Positions 45,381-52,600 of a stretch of 64,000 nucleotides of DNA are shown here, one piece after another (positions within the stretch are counted from its first letter, which is position 1; each line of letters starts with the position of its first letter). The notes below the pieces were generated by a model. The model did no database searches. It was not told the origin of the DNA and saw nothing but the letters and a program-made list of their open reading frames with translations. Both the position numbers and the translations under genes were made by a program. Source of the stretch: a virus; IMG/VR virus record IMGVR_UViG_3300044617_002200, positions 1 through 64,000 of that record; one strand, 5' to 3'.

Positions 45381-46082
45381 TCAGATAACTTCTTTAACTA
45401 AAATCCTAGCTTTTTGTAAAATTCTAGATTTTATTTTACCTATCTGCCTATAAGCTGGGCGTCCTTCTTTTAAACTCAATTTATAGCCCATCTTACTTGC
45501 GACTTCATTTTCTTCTAAATTTTGCAAGAATAATAAGTCGTAAACTTTCCATTCTATTACTGTTAAATTTTTTTTCATTAATTCATGAAAATGAGGTAAA
45601 ACCTTGTCTATATCAAAAAAAGATACAGACTCTTGTATCGAGTGCTCTAATGTTATTTCTGGAATATCTGAAATCGGAGTATGGATGCTTATTGGAAATT
45701 TTATATCATAAGCGGGTTTTTTATTTTTTTCCCATTTTGAATAATCTTTGCATTGACTATTTTGCAATCCATATACAGCGCAATTATTTTCGCCCATGTT
45801 AAATTTGCATTTAAGGCACGGTCTAGAAAAATTTGAATAATAATTACGAATCATATTTGTCATCTGATGATTAATTACTTGGTTAAGCCAAGGTCTAAGG
45901 GGTCTAGACGCGTCCCATTTAACCCATTTTTTATAAATATGTAATTTTAGTTTTTGAGAAACATCTTCAAAATCCATCCAAGATATAGCTGTTAAGTGCC
46001 ATCGATGTTTTCTTTTTTGTATTTCTGAGTCAATTATTTCTATACTTTCTTCAAAAGAGGGTCTTAAAATTTTTTTTCTCAT
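45381..46082 (-). CDS. Sigma-70-like RNA polymerase sigma factor
   Basis: This is a 233-residue protein. Residues about 20-82 resemble sigma region 2: MDFEDVSQKLKLHIYKKW, then RPLRPWLNQVINHQMTNMIR, which would bind the polymerase clamp and melt the -10 region. After it comes a small cysteine cluster C89, C92, C101, C111, probably one zinc. Residues about 170-230 look like region 4 (LTVIEWKVYDLLFLQ, then EVASKMGYKLSLKEG) with a helix-turn-helix. Such factors drive late transcription in large phages. It probably directs host polymerase to the GTGTAAW boxes described here. It lies 3 bases after the zinc-ribbon gene and directly before the terminase genes. Confidence 0.8.
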   Translation of the reverse strand: MRKKILRPSFEESIEIIDSEIQKRKHRWHLTAISWMDFEDVSQKLKLHIYKKWVKWDASRPLRPWLNQVINHQMTNMIRNYYSNFSRPCLKCKFNMGENNCAVYGLQNSQCKDYSKWEKNKKPAYDIKFPISIHTPISDIPEITLEHSIQESVSFFDIDKVLPHFHELMKKNLTVIEWKVYDLLFLQNLEENEVASKMGYKLSLKEGRPAYRQIGKIKSRILQKARILVKEVI

Positions 46083-46085
46083 GTT

Positions 46086-46505
46086 TCATTTATTTCTAGA
46101 ACAACCGGCTTCATTTTTGAAAGCTTCTAAAATTTCGTTAGAAGACCTTGGTGAATCACTTATATATTGTTCGGTTTTAATTTTAATTGAATCAGTTCCC
46201 TCATTATTTTCATCAAAATAATCTGAATTTTCATTAGCATTGATTAAATCTCCTAAAGTATGATTTGATTTACTTATATCTGCTTGAAAAGTAAAAGACG
46301 GTTTTACACGTTTAAAATTTACAAATTGAGAAACTTCTATCGAATCTTCTTTATAAAGATTATCTTTATAAGCTAAAGTATTAGGTAAAACTGGTTTATT
46401 TTTTTCTAAAACTGAAGAAAAAATTGTTTTACAAAAACTACACACATCAGGCCTTTTTGAGAAAAAAGTATTACCTTTACCGCATTTATAGCAATAATAT
46501 TTCAT
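46086..46505 (-). CDS. Zinc-ribbon protein next to the sigma factor
   Basis: This 139-residue protein has an N-terminal zinc ribbon with Cys at 5, 8, 22 and 25 (YCYKCGKG and DVCSFC). The rest is polar, with little predicted structure. It lies just upstream of the sigma-like factor (3-base gap) and starts from a region shared with the divergent metallopeptidase gene, which contains a GTGTACA box. A partner of sigma or polymerase is a fair guess. Function unknown. Confidence 0.65.
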   Translation of the reverse strand: MKYYCYKCGKGNTFFSKRPDVCSFCKTIFSSVLEKNKPVLPNTLAYKDNLYKEDSIEVSQFVNFKRVKPSFTFQADISKSNHTLGDLINANENSDYFDENNEGTDSIKIKTEQYISDSPRSSNEILEAFKNEAGCSRNK

Positions 46506-46521
46506 TATATTAATTATAATG

Positions 46522-46528
46522 TGTACAC
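46522..46528 (-). promoter_or_regulatory. Variant box (GTGTACA) upstream of zinc-ribbon gene
   Basis: Minus-strand AGTGTACACATTATAAT lies 17 bases before the ATG at 46505. GTGTACAC is self-complementary, so it may also be an operator between the divergent genes. Confidence 0.4.
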
Positions 46529-46561
46529 TTTACTTTAACAAAATTTTTCTTTCTATAAAAA

Positions 46562-46568
46562 GTGTAAT
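46562..46568 (+). promoter_or_regulatory. GTGTAAT box on plus strand before metallopeptidase
   Basis: Plus-strand AGTGTAATTAATAAAC ends directly at the ATG of 46577. It is the same motif as the minus-strand boxes but oriented to its own plus-strand gene, showing that orientation follows gene direction. Confidence 0.6.
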
Positions 46569-46576
46569 TAATAAAC

Positions 46577-47179
46577 ATGAAAGATTTTTTAAAATCTGAT
46601 TTATATCAATATATATTAAACGATATCGAAGACTACGATGGGAAAATTGTTTTTTGTAAAGGCAAGTATTGCGGAGGAGATAATCAGTGCGCAGGTATTT
46701 TCTATATTGATTCAAAAGACCAACCAGTTTTAAAAGTAGCTACAAAAACAACCCTTCCAGAAGAGTGGATCGGAGCTTTAATACATGAATATTGTCATTT
46801 CATACAATGGAGAGATGATTGTAAAGAATGGAGAGATTTTGAATTAAAAGGTCTAGCTTTCTCAGAAATAATACAAACGCCGAAAAAATATAAAAAAGAA
46901 TTATTAGTTTTGTTAAATCTAGAATTAGATTGCGAAAAAAAAGTTGTATCTATACTAGGGAAAAAAAATCTCTTTTTGGATAAAAAAAAATATGTTCAAA
47001 CAGCAAACGCAATTCTTTATAAATATGGATTCCTTTATAAGGAAGGCAAGTGGCCAATAATAAACAAAAATAGATTTGAAAAAATTACCGAGCTTTGTAA
47101 TACAAAATTATTTTCAGATCCACTCCAATACACAGATCTGCCGATAAAAATAAAAGATTTTTTTAAAAATAAAAGTTAA
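46577..47179 (+). CDS. HExxH metallopeptidase-like protein
   Basis: This 200-residue plus-strand protein has EEWIGALIHEYCHFIQW, with the zinc-binding H70, E71 and H74 of an HExxH site preceded by an aliphatic helix. A possible third ligand lies in the helical C-terminal part, but I cannot fix it. Cysteines at 27, 32 and 38 before the site may form a second metal site or a disulphide. The product may cut a host or phage protein in the cytoplasm; no signal peptide is seen. It converges on the PhoH gene, and the two overlap by 4 bases at their stops. The family is not recognised more precisely. Confidence 0.7.
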   Translation: MKDFLKSDLYQYILNDIEDYDGKIVFCKGKYCGGDNQCAGIFYIDSKDQPVLKVATKTTLPEEWIGALIHEYCHFIQWRDDCKEWRDFELKGLAFSEIIQTPKKYKKELLVLLNLELDCEKKVVSILGKKNLFLDKKKYVQTANAILYKYGFLYKEGKWPIINKNRFEKITELCNTKLFSDPLQYTDLPIKIKDFFKNKS

Positions 47180-47910
47180 TTAATTTTTAATTTCTCAAAT
47201 TCATCAATAATAAAGCTTAATATTTCAGATCTAACTATATCTGTTTTGTCAAATTCAAAAGTGTAAATACCATTTTTTTTAGCTTCTTCTGTATTAAATA
47301 AAGAGAATATTTTTTCAAATCCACTATTTTTAATATCGGATTGCTTAACATCACCACAAATAAATAAATTAGAAAATTTAGCCATGCGTGTCATAACTAA
47401 TAAAAAATCTTCCACACGGCAATTTTGAGCTTCATCCAGAATAAAACAGGCATTTGATATATTAAGACCTCTTAAAAACCCCAAAGGAACTCCTATAATT
47501 CTATTATCTGACATTAAAGATTTAATTTGATTTTCTGGTATTAATTCATTTAATTTATCAGTTAAAGGCTGGAGATAAGGATTCATTTTTTCCTCCGTAG
47601 ATCCTTTTATATATCCGATACCATGGACAGAAGATTCAACGGGAACACGACTATAATAAATTTCGCTAATTTTTTTATTTTTTATCTTATTTAATGCCGT
47701 ATAAACAGATAATAAAGTTTTTGCAGTTCCAGCGACGCCCTTCACTATAAGAATCTTAACGTCTTTTTTTTCAGCTAGCTCCAAAAATATTTTTTGTTTT
47801 TCTGTCCAAGGTAGTTCTTTTATTTTTAAATCTACAGAGTAAAATTTGTTTCTTTTTTTTTCTGTATATGGAGAAGTATCTTTTTGATTTTCTTTAGTTT
47901 CTTTTTTCAT
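47176..47910 (-). CDS. phoH: PhoH-like ATPase
   Basis: This 244-residue protein is a P-loop ATPase of the PhoH family: Walker A GVAGTAKT (58-65), then SRVPVE, Walker B CFILDEAQN (155-163) and the sensor GDVKQSD (186-192). PhoH-like genes are frequent in phages; their role is uncertain, with links to RNA helicase or phosphate-stress functions. It opens 72 bases from the divergent heat-shock gene, with a GTGTAAT box upstream. It ends in the convergent overlap with the metallopeptidase gene. The length is about that of PhoH without the KH or PIN additions. Confidence 0.93.
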   Translation of the reverse strand: MKKETKENQKDTSPYTEKKRNKFYSVDLKIKELPWTEKQKIFLELAEKKDVKILIVKGVAGTAKTLLSVYTALNKIKNKKISEIYYSRVPVESSVHGIGYIKGSTEEKMNPYLQPLTDKLNELIPENQIKSLMSDNRIIGVPLGFLRGLNISNACFILDEAQNCRVEDFLLVMTRMAKFSNLFICGDVKQSDIKNSGFEKIFSLFNTEEAKKNGIYTFEFDKTDIVRSEILSFIIDEFEKLKIN

Positions 47911-47926
47911 GCAAACTATAAATATA

Positions 47927-47933
47927 ATTACAC
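47927..47933 (-). promoter_or_regulatory. GTGTAAT box upstream of phoH
   Basis: Minus-strand AGTGTAATTATATTTATAG lies 17 bases before the ATG at 47910. It is a clean match to the consensus. Confidence 0.55.
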
Positions 47934-47982
47934 TGGTATTTTTTATTGAACATATTTAGTATTAAATAGTCTAATAGAGTCT

Positions 47983-48399
47983 ATGAATATAAATACTACA
48001 CTTATTCCTAAATCTTATATCAGCGGTAATAATTCTTGGGACATTATAGATAGGTTAACAAATGCCTTCCCAAAATGGGATTCAATGTTTGATTTAATAG
48101 CTAGCCCTACCTATAGTTTTTCAGAAGCTTTCGGTTTTACCGAAAATCCAAAAATAAAAAATCAATTTAATTTAGAAATCGAAATACCTCGATTTAGAAA
48201 AGAAAATATCAAAATAACAACAGAAAATAATAAACTTTTTATAAATGCTGAACAAGATGGGCTTAAATTTTATCACTCTATTAATATCCCAGATCATTTA
48301 GATCAAGAGTCTATTGAAGCAGAATTAGATCATGGTGTTTTGACTATAAAAGCAGACAAAATTCAAAAATTCAGAAGTAAAAAAGTCAATATTAAATAA
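47983..48399 (+). CDS. Small heat-shock protein (Hsp20/alpha-crystallin)
   Basis: This 138-residue plus-strand protein has an alpha-crystallin domain at about residues 60-135: IEIPRFRKENIKITTENNKL, then DQESIEAELDHGVLTIKADK, with the conserved hydrophobic core strand. Small heat-shock proteins hold unfolded proteins; phages with large virions may use one to protect assembly intermediates. The N-terminal 50 residues are aromatic, as usual in this family. The gene is followed within 24 bases by a bidirectional hairpin terminator. The upstream region holds no exact GTGTAAW box, so it may be expressed differently from the late genes. Confidence 0.9.
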   Translation: MNINTTLIPKSYISGNNSWDIIDRLTNAFPKWDSMFDLIASPTYSFSEAFGFTENPKIKNQFNLEIEIPRFRKENIKITTENNKLFINAEQDGLKFYHSINIPDHLDQESIEAELDHGVLTIKADKIQKFRSKKVNIK

Positions 48400-48417
48400 G
48401 TAAAAAAATAAATTAAT

Positions 48418-48459
48418 AAAAAAACGCGCTTATCCTTAATAGAGGTAAGCGCGTTTTTA
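48418..48459. terminator. Bidirectional intrinsic terminator
   Basis: A GC-rich stem ACGCGCTTA with TAAGCGCGT (48424-48454) has a run of A on its left and a run of T on its right, so it can end the plus-strand heat-shock transcript and the minus-strand PhoD transcript. It overlaps the PhoD stop codon. Confidence 0.88.
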
Positions 48460-49887
48460 CTTATATAAAAATGACAGAGGGTTAACAAATAAATTTTGTT
48501 TATTATGACAAACGTTTATAAAAGATACAATACTACCACATAAAATTTGCTGATCAGCACCTTCTGAAGAACCCGAGGAACTTGACGAACTTGACGAACT
48601 TGACGAACTTGACGAACTTGACGATATAGGAATACCAGCAATTAAATCAAAACTAACATCTATTGCAATAGATTCTGTAAAATCTATTTTACTAACAACT
48701 ATACCTTTAAAATTAATATTTATACTAGTATTGCCCGTATCGTTTATTTCTATTACGCCATATTGTGTAACCCATCCAGTTCCAGAATCATTTGTTATCG
48801 GACCTAATGTGTATGGACCACCTTTAGGGCGAGCTTGTTGATCTAAAGCTGCGGCATGACATACTTTTAAAGAACCATAATTGTTAATACTAGATCCATC
48901 ATCAAAAGCCAGAGCATGCATGTCTCCTGATAAAATAACTATTCTATCACGTAAATTATTTTGATTGATGAAATCTACTATCTCTAGCCTCGCTGCATGA
49001 TATCCACCCCAATCATCTTTCCCGTCTCCTGTTGAAGAAATCCAAGGCTTGGTATTTACCCAAACAATTATTTGAGAATTATTTTTAGCCGCCAGCATTT
49101 CTGAAAAAAACCAAGATTTTTGATCTGGAGATAATACTTGCTGTCGAGAATCTGTAGATGGATAGGTACCTTTTTCTTCACGTTCACTTCTAATATCTGT
49201 AACTATAAACCTTGCACGACCTCTAACAAAACTATAATATGGGGAATCTGTATTTCCATTCTTAGCTAGTATCGATGAATATGGAACCCTTCGTCTATAT
49301 GCAGCTATAGCTGCATTTCGTGAAGGATTTAATTTACTGCCATCATTGGGACCATAATCATGATCATCCCACATATAATACATTGGGAGATTTTTCCAAC
49401 AATTATTTTGACGAGGAGCATTAAATACCCCGTCATAAGATTGATGAAAAAGGGCTTCATTATTTGTACTTATATCGCTATAATGCATGTCCCCCAAATG
49501 CAAAAATAAATCAATTTCATTATTAATAGCTTTTTGGGCTATTCTATCGTATATAATTTGATTTGAAGCGGTTACCCCCGGACCTGGGACAGAAGAAGAA
49601 AAAGAACACGAAGCAAATCCTAATTTAAAACTATAAACACCACTCACCGGGGTTTTAAAACTTCCTACATAATTATCGATAGGCACTCCATTACTATAAC
49701 AAATTCTAACATAATATTTAGTATTTGGTAATAAGTTTGAAATTTGAAATTTAGCTAAATTAAAATTATCAACTGACGCAGCAGAACTCGTTAAATTTAT
49801 TATTGAAAAATTATTAAAAATAGAGCATTGGGCAATATAAAAATTATCACTTGCATTTAAAATTTTAGCCGTAATATTTATTGTCAT
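48457..49887 (-). CDS. PhoD-like alkaline phosphatase / phosphodiesterase with poly-Ser linker
   Basis: This is a 476-residue protein. Residues 1-85 look like a fibronectin-type domain. The enzyme part carries PhoD signatures: FASC (C94), LGDMHY (D133, H135), WDDHDYG (D174-D177) and SGDMHA (D322, H324). The metal ligands look intact, so it may be active on phosphate esters. Residues about 427-450 are a serine run (DNA repeat 48578-48622) and the end is a short hydrophobic tail. No export signal is seen, which fits a virion-bound enzyme that acts on the outer surface, such as on teichoic or lipopolysaccharide phosphates. It lies 5 bases after the serine-repeat gene. Confidence 0.88.
   Translation of the reverse strand: MTINITAKILNASDNFYIAQCSIFNNFSIINLTSSAASVDNFNLAKFQISNLLPNTKYYVRICYSNGVPIDNYVGSFKTPVSGVYSFKLGFASCSFSSSVPGPGVTASNQIIYDRIAQKAINNEIDLFLHLGDMHYSDISTNNEALFHQSYDGVFNAPRQNNCWKNLPMYYMWDDHDYGPNDGSKLNPSRNAAIAAYRRRVPYSSILAKNGNTDSPYYSFVRGRARFIVTDIRSEREEKGTYPSTDSRQQVLSPDQKSWFFSEMLAAKNNSQIIVWVNTKPWISSTGDGKDDWGGYHAARLEIVDFINQNNLRDRIVILSGDMHALAFDDGSSINNYGSLKVCHAAALDQQARPKGGPYTLGPITNDSGTGWVTQYGVIEINDTGNTSININFKGIVVSKIDFTESIAIDVSFDLIAGIPISSSSSSSSSSSSSSSSSGSSEGADQQILCGSIVSFINVCHNKQNLFVNPLSFLYK
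48578..48622. repeat. 9-bp tandem repeat coding for serine
   Basis: The 9-bp unit gaacttgac is repeated five times and encodes a serine run near the end of the PhoD-like protein. Confidence 0.9.
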
Positions 49888-49892
49888 AAGAT

Positions 49893-51467
49893 TTATCCTA
49901 TCCAGAGCGATTGAGTTTGAGGTAATTGTAATAAAGATGAAGAGCTACCGCTTGTTGAAGAACTGTCTGTTACAGAACTAACGCTAGAAGAAGAACTACT
50001 TTTCGAAGAAGAAGAAGAACTACTTCTCGAAGAAGAGGAAGAACTTCTCGAAGAAGAGGAAGAACTTCTCCTCAAAGGTTGTTCGGAAGACGAGCTTGAA
50101 GATTCATCGCCAGGAAGATCTCCTCCTGATCCTGAAGAACCATCGAAAAAAGAACTAGACGAAGAACTAGACGAAGAACTAGACGAAGAACTAGACGAAG
50201 AACGAGACGAAGAACGAGACGAAGAACTAGACGAAGAACGAGACGAAGAACTAGATAAAGAGCGAGAAGAAGATCCAAGAAAAGATATCGACGATGGAGC
50301 GTTAGAATCTCCGTCACCTCCTAATATTTCTGGTGTCACGCAATCTCCACCACAACCAGATTCTGTTTGTAATATCCAAGCAGTTCCAGGGTTATTTGTT
50401 TGAACTTCTATTTGAAGTTGTCTTATATTAGCAGGAACTTCAATGCATCCAGTAACAGGAGTACCATTAGTAGAAATAAAACCCGTATCTCCTAAAAAAG
50501 AAAGAGAAGACGCTGTTGAAGTTGAAGATGAACCAGCGCAAATACAATTTAACGCTTGGGGATCATCACTTTCAGTACCGACAATTAATAATCTATCCGG
50601 AACAGAAAAAGTCTCAAAGTTTACTTTTATCCATCTTTTCGGGCAACCTTCGCTTTGATTTTTTTGGTTATTAGGAACACCATTTGTAGGAGGATCAAAA
50701 GCTTGATTCAGATTAATGGGTATTCTTGTGTGTTCTTCTTCGAGATCAATCCCTAAAAAATTTAAATCTTCTATTATTAAATCATCTAATAATGATAATA
50801 TTTGTTCTTGGGAAAAAGTACTATTCCCGATTCCAGAAGAGCTTGAATTATTATTGTTTGAGGAGCTACTCCCTCCACTTGAAGAGCTACTGCTTGAAGA
50901 GCTACTGCTTGAAGAGCTACTGCTTGAAGAGCTACTGCTTGAAGAGCTACTGCTTGAAGAATCTGAAAAGCTACTGCTTGAAGAAGAACCTCTGCCACTA
51001 CTCGAAGACGAACGAGAAGAAGAAGATGACGAACGAGAAGAAGAAGATGACGAACGAGAAGAAGAAGATGACGAACGAGATGATGATGATGATGAACGAG
51101 AAGAAGAAGAAGAAGAAGACGAAGAACTAGAAGAAGATGAGCATATATAACAATAAATTTCACAGAGACCCTCTACACCGCCACTAGTTTCTATAGGAGG
51201 AGGTAGAGCATTACAGTCTGGACATCCACTACTACTACTACTACTACTATTAGGACATGAAAAAATAGGTATACACGGAGGCGGGCAAGGAGTTTGTGAC
51301 TGAACAACTAGGTTAGGAGGAGTATTTAAAAAAGATCCTGCCGCTGAATTATAATCTGGGTCTGCAAAAATTCTATTCAAGAAAGAACGCTTTGCGAATT
51401 CATACTTGGTCGGAAGATTATATACGAAGTCAAGAGCTTCGTCTCTAGTTTGGAATTTATCGAACAT
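49893..51467 (-). CDS. Poly-serine repeat protein
   Basis: This 524-residue protein has an N-terminal 60 residues that look folded, then three serine-dominated stretches (roughly 110-210, 405-445 and 465-515) flanking a central folded part with Cys (WIKVNFETFSVPDRLLIVGT). The serine runs alternate with single Arg or Gly. Such tails act as extended linkers or, when glycosylated, as stiff rods. It is read divergently from two glycosyltransferase genes and lies upstream of the PhoD-like enzyme, so it may be a glycosylated virion fibre or linker. There is no signal peptide. Function unknown. Confidence 0.7.
   Translation of the reverse strand: MFDKFQTRDEALDFVYNLPTKYEFAKRSFLNRIFADPDYNSAAGSFLNTPPNLVVQSQTPCPPPCIPIFSCPNSSSSSSSGCPDCNALPPPIETSGGVEGLCEIYCYICSSSSSSSSSSSSSSRSSSSSSRSSSSSSRSSSSSSRSSSSSSRSSSSSGRGSSSSSSFSDSSSSSSSSSSSSSSSSSSSSSSSSSSSSGGSSSSNNNNSSSSGIGNSTFSQEQILSLLDDLIIEDLNFLGIDLEEEHTRIPINLNQAFDPPTNGVPNNQKNQSEGCPKRWIKVNFETFSVPDRLLIVGTESDDPQALNCICAGSSSTSTASSLSFLGDTGFISTNGTPVTGCIEVPANIRQLQIEVQTNNPGTAWILQTESGCGGDCVTPEILGGDGDSNAPSSISFLGSSSRSLSSSSSRSSSSSSSRSSSRSSSSSSSSSSSSSSSSSFFDGSSGSGGDLPGDESSSSSSEQPLRRSSSSSSRSSSSSSRSSSSSSSKSSSSSSVSSVTDSSSTSGSSSSLLQLPQTQSLWIG
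50161..50256. repeat. 12-bp tandem repeat coding for Ser/Arg
   Basis: Eight copies of gaagaactagac or gaagaacgagac encode alternating serine and arginine. The copies differ at single bases, so the array is older than the 15-bp one. Confidence 0.9.
50881..50955. repeat. 15-bp tandem repeat coding for serine
   Basis: Five perfect copies of gaagagctactgctt, followed by a diverged copy, encode a serine run in the middle of the protein. Confidence 0.92.
51007..51069. repeat. 21-bp tandem repeat coding for Ser/Arg
   Basis: Three copies of gacgaacgagaagaagaagat are followed by a variant rich in gat and gaa triplets. It is the third array with a different unit in this gene. Confidence 0.88.
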
Positions 51468-51477
51468 TTTTCATGTA

Positions 51478-51484
51478 TTTACAC
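51478..51484 (-). promoter_or_regulatory. GTGTAAA box upstream of poly-serine gene
   Basis: Minus-strand AGTGTAAATACATG lies 10 bases before the ATG at 51467, at the left end of the divergent intergenic region. Confidence 0.5.
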
Positions 51485-51537
51485 TTTTTTTGGCTAGTTT
51501 AAAGTTATTTTATTTTTTTATAAAAAAACTGCATTCA

Positions 51538-51552
51538 TACTATAATATAGTA
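51538..51552 (+). promoter_or_regulatory. Perfect 15-bp palindrome next to glycosyltransferase start
   Basis: TACTATAATATAGTA is an inverted repeat around a single central base and ends 1 base before the ATG at 51554. It contains TATAAT. It could be an operator or a -10 region, and no ribosome site is seen between it and the start. Confidence 0.45.
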
Positions 51553-51553
51553 A

Positions 51554-52600
51554 ATGTTAACAAATTTATATTTTTTCCATTGGCCTTCCGATTTAGGTGG
51601 AGCAGACACAAGATTAAAAGAATTAATTCAATTATTTAGCTCTAATAAAAACTATAAATTGTACTGCATCCCAAATGACAATTTTAGATTGAAAGAACAA
51701 CATCATGTTGATTTTTTAAAAAAAAATAATGTAGAAATTTTAACTTGGGAAAGTCTGCCCGAAAAAACACATGGCTATGCTATAGCATTTTGTAATTTTC
51801 GAATCTTTACAGAAAAATGGAGATTAGAAAAAATTAAGAGTATAGGTTTAAAATTTCTTTGGTCGAATGATATGATGTGGGTGACTAACGAAGAATTAGC
51901 AGTAATTGAAAATAATCTTGTAGATGCCCATTTATATACAAGTCAATTTCACCAATTCACTCTAGAAAAAAAATACCCTAAACTAAAGGATGTTAAAAAT
52001 AGTTTCATAATACCAAACTACTTTCATCTTGAAAATTATAAAACAAAAAAAATAAAAAAGAAATATCCTAATAAATTTGTAGTAGGAAAGTTAAGCAGAG
52101 CCGATTTTGGTAAATTTAGCGAAAATTTCCCGCTTTTCTATGAAAAAATGCCTATAAAAAACCCATTATTTAGAGTAATGGGTGTCGATAAAAAAATACT
52201 CGAAAAATATTCTTGGCATTCTTTTGAAAATCAAAAATGGGAATTACTTCCAGAAAATTCTGAAAATTCTATAGATTTTTTATCTCAATTAGATCTTTAT
52301 GTATTTAATGCTAATCATAATTATACAGAAAATCAAACACGTGCAATGGTAGAGGCGCTATTATGCGGCGTTCCCGCTATCGCTCCTAATTATGGAAATT
52401 TTCCAAATATAATTTGGCACGGCAAAAATGGTTTTATATATGATTCTATAGAGGAATGTTACGAATATATTAAACTCTTGTCTTCTAATAAAGCTTTATT
52501 AAAATTTATGAAAACAAACAGTGAAATTTTCGCCAAACAAATTTGGTGCAACAAAGAATTACAAACATTGGAGTGGGAATCTATTTTTAAAAATTTATGA
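51554..52600 (+). CDS. Glycosyltransferase, GT-B fold (GT4-like)
   Basis: This 348-residue protein has a GT-B build: an N-terminal Rossmann-like domain with the glycine loop DLGGADTR (13-20) and a C-terminal donor-binding half with MVEALLCGVPAIAPNYGN (from about 265), the E and Gly-Pro pattern of GT4 enzymes. It probably transfers a nucleotide-activated sugar to a protein or lipid in the cytoplasm. The next gene overlaps by 4 bases (ATGA), forming an operon of two. It is read away from the poly-serine gene. Acceptor unknown. Confidence 0.85.
   Translation: MLTNLYFFHWPSDLGGADTRLKELIQLFSSNKNYKLYCIPNDNFRLKEQHHVDFLKKNNVEILTWESLPEKTHGYAIAFCNFRIFTEKWRLEKIKSIGLKFLWSNDMMWVTNEELAVIENNLVDAHLYTSQFHQFTLEKKYPKLKDVKNSFIIPNYFHLENYKTKKIKKKYPNKFVVGKLSRADFGKFSENFPLFYEKMPIKNPLFRVMGVDKKILEKYSWHSFENQKWELLPENSENSIDFLSQLDLYVFNANHNYTENQTRAMVEALLCGVPAIAPNYGNFPNIIWHGKNGFIYDSIEECYEYIKLLSSNKALLKFMKTNSEIFAKQIWCNKELQTLEWESIFKNL

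Noticed and set aside
46530-46715. Minus-strand 61-codon frame between zinc-ribbon and peptidase genes
   Set aside because: It overlaps the well-supported plus-strand peptidase start and its GTGTAAT box and has no ribosome site.
50716-51150. Plus-strand Glu/Leu-rich frames over the serine repeats
   Set aside because: They are the opposite-strand reading of the tandem repeats in 49893-51467, with no ribosome site and no similarity beyond the repeats.
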